Positions 59,625-64,000 of a DNA stretch of 64,000 nt are shown here, piece by piece (position 1 is the stretch's first letter; each line of letters begins with the position of its first letter). The notes under the pieces are model-generated. The model was not told where the DNA came from. It worked only from the letters and a program-made list of their open reading frames with translations, and did no database searches. This DNA is from Enterococcus alcedinis (lineage in GTDB: Bacteria; Bacillota; Bacilli; Lactobacillales; Enterococcaceae). The stretch spans positions 1 through 64,000 of the forward strand of contig NZ_BMDT01000011.1 of the NCBI RefSeq assembly GCF_014635985.1. Direction: 5' to 3'. A program made the position numbers and the translations under genes.

Positions 59625-60512
59625 ATGAATACGATGGCATTATTAATTGGACTGGGTCCATTACTCGGTTGGGGGCTGTTCCCAACCGTTGCTTCAAAAA
59701 TTGGTGGCCGTCCGGTCAATCAAATTGTCGGGACAACACTTGGAACATTTATTTTTGCATTGGTTTTTGCCATGGTTAAAGGGATCGGATTACCAGGCGG
59801 AATGGATTTACTCTTTTCAATCTTGTCGGGTGTGGGATGGGCAAGTGCTCAAATTATTACGTTTAAATCCTTTGCCTTGGTTGGTTCTTCAAGAGCGATG
59901 CCAATTACAACCGCTTTTCAACTATTGGGCGCGTCTTTATGGGGCGTTTTAGCCTTAGGAAATTGGCCAGGAACGACCGCAAGAATCTTCGGTAGTCTCG
60001 CTTTACTCTTAATTATATTGGGTGCTTGGATGACCGTTTGGACGGAGAAAAAGACACAGGAAAGCAGTCAATTACTACGAAAAGCGGTATTGATGCTAGC
60101 AGTTGGTGAAATTGGTTATTGGGCTTATTCAGCCGCACCACAAGCAACTTCAATTGATGGCATGCAATCCTTTTTACCTCAATCAATCGGCATGCTTCTT
60201 GTGGCTGTGATTTACGCTGTCGTTTTACGTGTCAAAGACAAAGAACCTTTGGCTTTGTTAGAAGTCGTTTCCTATCAGCAAATTTTATCTGGTTTCTTCT
60301 TTGCTTTTGCCGCATTAACGTATTTAATTTCGGCACAACCGAATATGAATGGTTTAGCAACTGGTTTTATTTTATCGCAAACGTCGGTGGTATTAGCGAC
60401 ATTGACGGGAATCTTTGTTTTAAAACAAAAGAAAACCAAAAAAGAAATGATAGTAACCATGGTTGGTTTAGGGTTAATTTTACTTGCAGCCACGATGACG
60501 ATTATGATTTAA
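59625..60512 (+). CDS. rbsU: Ribose uptake protein RbsU (GRP/DMT family)
   Basis: This 295-residue polytopic protein has about ten short hydrophobic segments and the repeated-half layout of the glucose/ribose porter family (GlcU/RbsU). It replaces the RbsABC transporter found in other bacteria. It is last in rbsK-rbsD-rbsU, 20 nt after rbsD. Confidence 0.9.
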   Translation: MNTMALLIGLGPLLGWGLFPTVASKIGGRPVNQIVGTTLGTFIFALVFAMVKGIGLPGGMDLLFSILSGVGWASAQIITFKSFALVGSSRAMPITTAFQLLGASLWGVLALGNWPGTTARIFGSLALLLIILGAWMTVWTEKKTQESSQLLRKAVLMLAVGEIGYWAYSAAPQATSIDGMQSFLPQSIGMLLVAVIYAVVLRVKDKEPLALLEVVSYQQILSGFFFAFAALTYLISAQPNMNGLATGFILSQTSVVLATLTGIFVLKQKKTKKEMIVTMVGLGLILLAATMTIMI

Positions 60513-60516
60513 TCAA

Positions 60517-60564
60517 AAAAAAGAACGGTAACTTTCGCTAATTTAGGAAAGTTATCGTTCTTTT
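60517..60564. terminator. Bidirectional terminator between rbsU and mscL
   Basis: AAGAACGGTAACTTTC (60521 onward) pairs with GAAAGTTATCGTTCTT (about 60546-60562), with A- and T-runs outside. Confidence 0.9.
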
Positions 60565-60569
60565 TAATG

Positions 60570-60992
60570 TTATTTATTTTTATCAGCGTTGGCTTGTAAT
60601 AAATCGCGAATTTCTTTTAAGTAATCTTCGCTTGTATAAGTGATTTCTTCTTCTTCCTCTACTTTTTTGGCGGTCAAAGCTTTCGCATGGTTCACAGATT
60701 TGACTACAAGGAATAAGACAAAGCCGGTAATCAGGAATGTAATAATTGCACTAACAATGACACTAAATTCGAACTTCACGCCATTTACGCTAAACGTTAA
60801 CACGCTTAAAGCATCATTCATGTCGCCTTTGATAAACAATGAAATAAATAATTCAATCAATGGCGTAATTAAATTATCAACAATGGCAGTCACAATTCCC
60901 GTGAATGCTGCTCCAATAACAACCCCAATCGCAAGATTCAATGCATCGCCTTTAATAATAAATTCTTTAAACTCGCTTCCTAACTTTTTCAT
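60570..60992 (-). CDS. mscL: Large-conductance mechanosensitive channel
   Basis: This 140-residue protein has two membrane helices (about 15-45 and 70-97), the N-terminal KLGSEFKEFIIKGDALNLAIGVVIG signature and a C-terminal amphipathic bundle. It opens as a pentamer under hypo-osmotic shock. It is a single gene on minus. Confidence 0.95.
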   Translation of the reverse strand: MKKLGSEFKEFIIKGDALNLAIGVVIGAAFTGIVTAIVDNLITPLIELFISLFIKGDMNDALSVLTFSVNGVKFEFSVIVSAIITFLITGFVLFLVVKSVNHAKALTAKKVEEEEEITYTSEDYLKEIRDLLQANADKNK

Positions 60993-61147
60993 TATAAAAC
61001 CCCTTTCGTATAGAATAAATTAAGTATAAACTTCTTTAAAAAAAATTACCAACAAGAAGGCGTATCTTTAGCGCTTTTAAGACCAAGTTGAATTTTTCCT
61101 GTGCTATAATATTATAGAATAACTTTATTAGGAAAAGGAGCTTTTTA

Positions 61148-62416
61148 ATGACGATTCAAATCCAACCAGGTGTTACTTTAACAGTCATTCCAACTGAAAA
61201 ATATAAAACGATTCGTTTATTTGCACGCTTCTCAGCTAAGCATACGCAAAAAGATGCCGCAAGCCGGACGTTACTAACAAGTATTTTAGAAACAAATAGT
61301 TTAAACTATCCAACCCAAACAGCTCTTAGCGCTAAATTAGCCGATTTATATGGTGCCAGCTTTGGCTTAAATGTTGGCAAACGTGGTAATTTGCATCAAG
61401 TTAATCTTTCAATGACGGTAGTAAATGGAAAATACATTGAGCAAGCGAGTGTCTTTTCGGAAGCCGTTGCTTTTTTGAAAGAAATTTTATTTTACCCAAA
61501 TATCCAAGACGGCCAGTTTGAGCAACAAACATTTGATTTAGAAAAAAACAACTTGATTGCTTATATCGAAAGTATCCAAGAAGATAAACAGAGCTTAGCC
61601 TCTTTGAAGCTACAAGAGCTCTTTTTTAACGACGATGAAGATCAAAAAACTCCAAGTTTTGGTCGAGTGGAAGAGTTAAAAGACGTAACGACGCAAAGTT
61701 TAGTTCAGACGTATCAAAAAATGTTAGAAGAAGATCAAATTGATCTTTTTGTCGTAGGAGACGTCACAGAAGCGGCGGTATTAAAAGAAATCGAGCAATT
61801 ACCTTTTGCACGTACGCAACGAGTAGCGCCTTCAATGTTCTATCGTCAGCTATCTAAGTCAACGATTCAAGAAGAAACAATGACAGAAAATGTCTTACAA
61901 GGAAAATTAAACTTAGGTTATGCAACGAACATTTATTATGATGATCCAAAGCGCTATGCGTTAATGGTTTTTAACGGCTTATTTGGTGGCTTTCCTCATT
62001 CAAAACTCTTTATGAACGTCCGTGAAAAAGAGAGCTTAGCTTATTATGCATCAAGTAGTGCCGATACTTTCCGTGGTTTTTTATCAGTACAAACTGGGAT
62101 TGATGGGAAGAATCGTGAAGCAGCGATGGCCTTGATTCGTGAACAACTAGCAGCGTTGGGTCGTGGAGAAGTCACAGAAGAAGAATTAGCCAAAACGAAA
62201 GCGATGCTAAAAAATCAGTACTTATTGTCTTTAGATAATCCGCAAGCGTTGATTGAGACGGCTTATTTAGATACGTGGTTACCTGAAACGAAACAAAATC
62301 AAGAAGAGTTGATTGAAAAAATCATGCGTGTCACGAAAGAAGAAGTTCAAGCCGTGGCACAACAAATTCAATTAGAGTCAATCTTCTTTTTAAATGGAGA
62401 GCAAAATGATGAATAA
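61148..62416 (+). CDS. yfmF: M16 peptidase family protein, non-catalytic partner (YfmF-like)
   Basis: This 422-residue M16-fold protein has no HxxEH zinc motif at the expected N-terminal position. It is therefore probably the non-catalytic half of a two-subunit peptidase. The C-terminal half has FGGFPHSKLFMNVREKESLAYYASS, typical of M16 C-domains. AAGGAG precedes the ATG. It overlaps yfmH by 11 nt. Confidence 0.9.
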   Translation: MTIQIQPGVTLTVIPTEKYKTIRLFARFSAKHTQKDAASRTLLTSILETNSLNYPTQTALSAKLADLYGASFGLNVGKRGNLHQVNLSMTVVNGKYIEQASVFSEAVAFLKEILFYPNIQDGQFEQQTFDLEKNNLIAYIESIQEDKQSLASLKLQELFFNDDEDQKTPSFGRVEELKDVTTQSLVQTYQKMLEEDQIDLFVVGDVTEAAVLKEIEQLPFARTQRVAPSMFYRQLSKSTIQEETMTENVLQGKLNLGYATNIYYDDPKRYALMVFNGLFGGFPHSKLFMNVREKESLAYYASSSADTFRGFLSVQTGIDGKNREAAMALIREQLAALGRGEVTEEELAKTKAMLKNQYLLSLDNPQALIETAYLDTWLPETKQNQEELIEKIMRVTKEEVQAVAQQIQLESIFFLNGEQNDE

Positions 62417-63710
62417 AAAAAATTATGCCAAGATTAATGAGACGTTGTATGAAGAAGTATTAGAAAATGGCTTAAAAGTCTATCTTCTACCTAAAAAAGA
62501 TTTCCAAAAAACATATGGTTTATTTAGCACGAACTATGGTTCGATTGACAATGTTTTTGGCTATGCGAACGAAGAATTACAAAGTGTGCCAGACGGAATC
62601 GCTCACTTTTTAGAACACAAATTGTTTGAAAAAGAAGACGGCGATGTTTTCCAAAAATTCGGTGATCAAGGGGCTTCTGCCAATGCATTTACGAGCTTTA
62701 CCCGTACAAGTTATTTATTTTCGGCAAGCGATCGGATAAAAGAAAATTTATTAACGTTACTCGACTTCGTACAAGAGCCTTATTTTACGCCAGAAACGGT
62801 TGAAAAAGAAAAAGGCATTATTGGTCAAGAGATTCAAATGTATCAAGACGATCCCAATTGGCGCCAATTTTTTGGTATTTTAAATAACCTGTATCCGAAA
62901 CATCCTCTACATATCGATATTGCAGGTACAATCGAGAGCATCGCAGAAATTACAGCGGACGATTTGTACCGTTGTTATGAAACGTTCTATCATCCAAGTA
63001 ATATGACGCTATTTATTGTCGGTGATATGGATCCACTTGAAGTGATGCAGTGGATTAAGGACAATCAATCACCCAAAACATTTAGCCCGATTAAAGAAAT
63101 TGTTCGTCAATTCCCAGAAGAAACATCTGCTGATATTATTCCATTTGCTTCGATTCAAATGCCCGTTAATCGAACAAAAGCTGTGGTCGGTATTCGTGGA
63201 TTTGAAGCGGATTTACCAGAAACAGCGAAGGAACAATTGGTTTTTCGTACGGCGATTCAATTGTATTTCCAAATGCTTTTAGGCAATACGAGCGCTAATT
63301 ATTTATCTCTTTATCAAGAAGGCATCATTGATGATACGTTTGGCTTTGATTTTTCATTTGATCGTGGCTTTCACTTTGCTGATTTTGCGACCGACACAAC
63401 GAACCCTGATTTGTTTGCAGAAACAATCGAGCAGATTTTGCTAAATGGCAAAGAAGATTCAGGCGTGACGGAAGAAAACTTGACTTTGTTAAAGAAAAAG
63501 ATGTTAGGGAAATATTTCCAATCACTGAATTCATTGGAATACATAGCGAATCAATTTACCCAAGATTTATTTGAAGATCTGACATTATTCGATTTGCCAG
63601 AAATCATTCAAAGCATTGAATTAACCGATTGTTTACGTGCCGGTGAACAATTTATTAAAAAAGAGAACTTTAGTCGCTTCTACTTAGAACCTCTAACAAA
63701 AGAAGATTAA
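62406..63710 (+). CDS. yfmH: M16 zinc peptidase (YfmH-like)
   Basis: This 434-residue M16 peptidase has the inverted zinc motif HFLEH and downstream glutamate in TVEKEKGIIGQEIQMYQDD. It likely forms a heterodimer with the preceding gene product. The ATG at 62406 follows GGAG by 7 nt; a longer frame starts at 62394. The pair precedes rodZ, as in Bacillus ymfF-ymfH-ymfM. Confidence 0.92.
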   Translation: MMNKKNYAKINETLYEEVLENGLKVYLLPKKDFQKTYGLFSTNYGSIDNVFGYANEELQSVPDGIAHFLEHKLFEKEDGDVFQKFGDQGASANAFTSFTRTSYLFSASDRIKENLLTLLDFVQEPYFTPETVEKEKGIIGQEIQMYQDDPNWRQFFGILNNLYPKHPLHIDIAGTIESIAEITADDLYRCYETFYHPSNMTLFIVGDMDPLEVMQWIKDNQSPKTFSPIKEIVRQFPEETSADIIPFASIQMPVNRTKAVVGIRGFEADLPETAKEQLVFRTAIQLYFQMLLGNTSANYLSLYQEGIIDDTFGFDFSFDRGFHFADFATDTTNPDLFAETIEQILLNGKEDSGVTEENLTLLKKKMLGKYFQSLNSLEYIANQFTQDLFEDLTLFDLPEIIQSIELTDCLRAGEQFIKKENFSRFYLEPLTKED

Positions 63711-63808
63711 AATTTTTTTGAGGTTCAAGAAAAAGAGGATTTTGACAGGTTTTTTATGGTATTCTAAGGAAAGTAAAATTTATGATATAGACTGGAGAAG
63801 ATGGACGA

Positions 63809-64000
63809 GTGGGCAACGAGCTTTTAATAGGAGACAAACTTCGGCAAGCCCGATTAAGTAAAAACATTAGCTTGGACGAATTACAGCAAAAGACAAAAAT
63901 TCAAAAACGCTATCTAGAGGCAATTGAAAAAGGCGCTTTTGATTTATTACCAGGCGATTATTATGTGCGAACTTTTTTAAAACAATATGCTGCAGCTGTT
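63809..64000 (+). CDS. rodZ: RodZ-like helix-turn-helix protein (partial)
   Basis: The first 64 codons are visible; the gene runs off the right edge. The sequence MGNELLIGDKLRQARLSKNI and following SLDELQQKTKIQKRYLEAIE is the N-terminal HTH of RodZ (Bacillus YmfM), a cytoskeletal partner in cell elongation. GTG start at 63809, 9 nt after GGAGAAG. A TTGACA lies at 63742-63747 without a well-spaced -10. Confidence 0.85.
   Translation, partial: MGNELLIGDKLRQARLSKNISLDELQQKTKIQKRYLEAIEKGAFDLLPGDYYVRTFLKQYAAAV

Overview
The window is about 64 kb of a low-GC Gram-positive chromosome centred on the replication origin. The gene order around dnaA (jag-yidC-rnpA-rpmH / oriC / dnaA-dnaN-yaaA-recF-gyrB-gyrA-rpsF-ssb-rpsR-rplI-dnaB), a CroRS-like two-component pair beside a T-box-controlled serS, YacL/GltX/CysS/MrnC/RlmB/YacP/SigH-like synteny, a mannose-family PTS and RbsU-type ribose uptake all point to Lactobacillales, most likely Enterococcus or a close relative in Enterococcaceae. 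This is inferred from gene content and protein resemblance; no search was run.

Layout. Positions 1-300 hold three tandem sigma-A promoters pointing left, out of the window, into what looks like an rRNA leader. Then come croR-croS, a serine T-box and serS, a polysaccharide deacetylase, and a MetE-C-like methionine gene behind a MET-box (to 7.0 kb). From 7.2 to 13.4 kb the minus strand carries guaB, a DUF1129 membrane protein, ychF, a DUF951 protein, parB, parA and rsmG. From 14.1 to 21.0 kb lies a beta-galactoside locus (EIIB-EIIC-EIID-EIIA, then agaS-lacD-bgaC). Next are metA, mnmG-mnmE, a YbjQ-like gene and jag-yidC-rnpA-rpmH. oriC is bipartite, with DnaA boxes on both sides of dnaA and a DnaA-trio-like tract beside dnaN. 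The replication and gyrase genes, ribosomal proteins and ssb, a tRNA-Lys and dnaB follow on the plus strand. After dnaB come an ABC-F protein, a ZIP transporter, a small membrane protein and proBA, then dut-radA-yacL-gltX, a Cys T-box with cysS-mrnC-rlmB-yacP, a SigH-like factor, veg, rbsR/rbsKDU, mscL, the M16 pair yfmF-yfmH and the start of rodZ.

Functionally the window is core housekeeping: replication initiation, chromosome partitioning with three parS palindromes, translation and tRNA modification. Two sugar islets (galactosides and ribose) carry readable operator sites. Other RNA-level control is visible at serS and cysS (T-boxes), with weaker leader candidates at rpsF and mnmE.

The most unusual feature is a family of about 124-bp structured repeats: ten full and three partial copies in four arrays (after guaB, beside the parS site upstream of rsmG, after dnaB, and between radA and yacL). 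Copies share short end and internal-loop motifs. The helices between those motifs differ in sequence from copy to copy but stay paired, with compensatory changes. Three arrays begin at the stop codon of the upstream gene and the fourth abuts a parS palindrome. I do not recognise this family, and it is the best candidate in the window for something undescribed.
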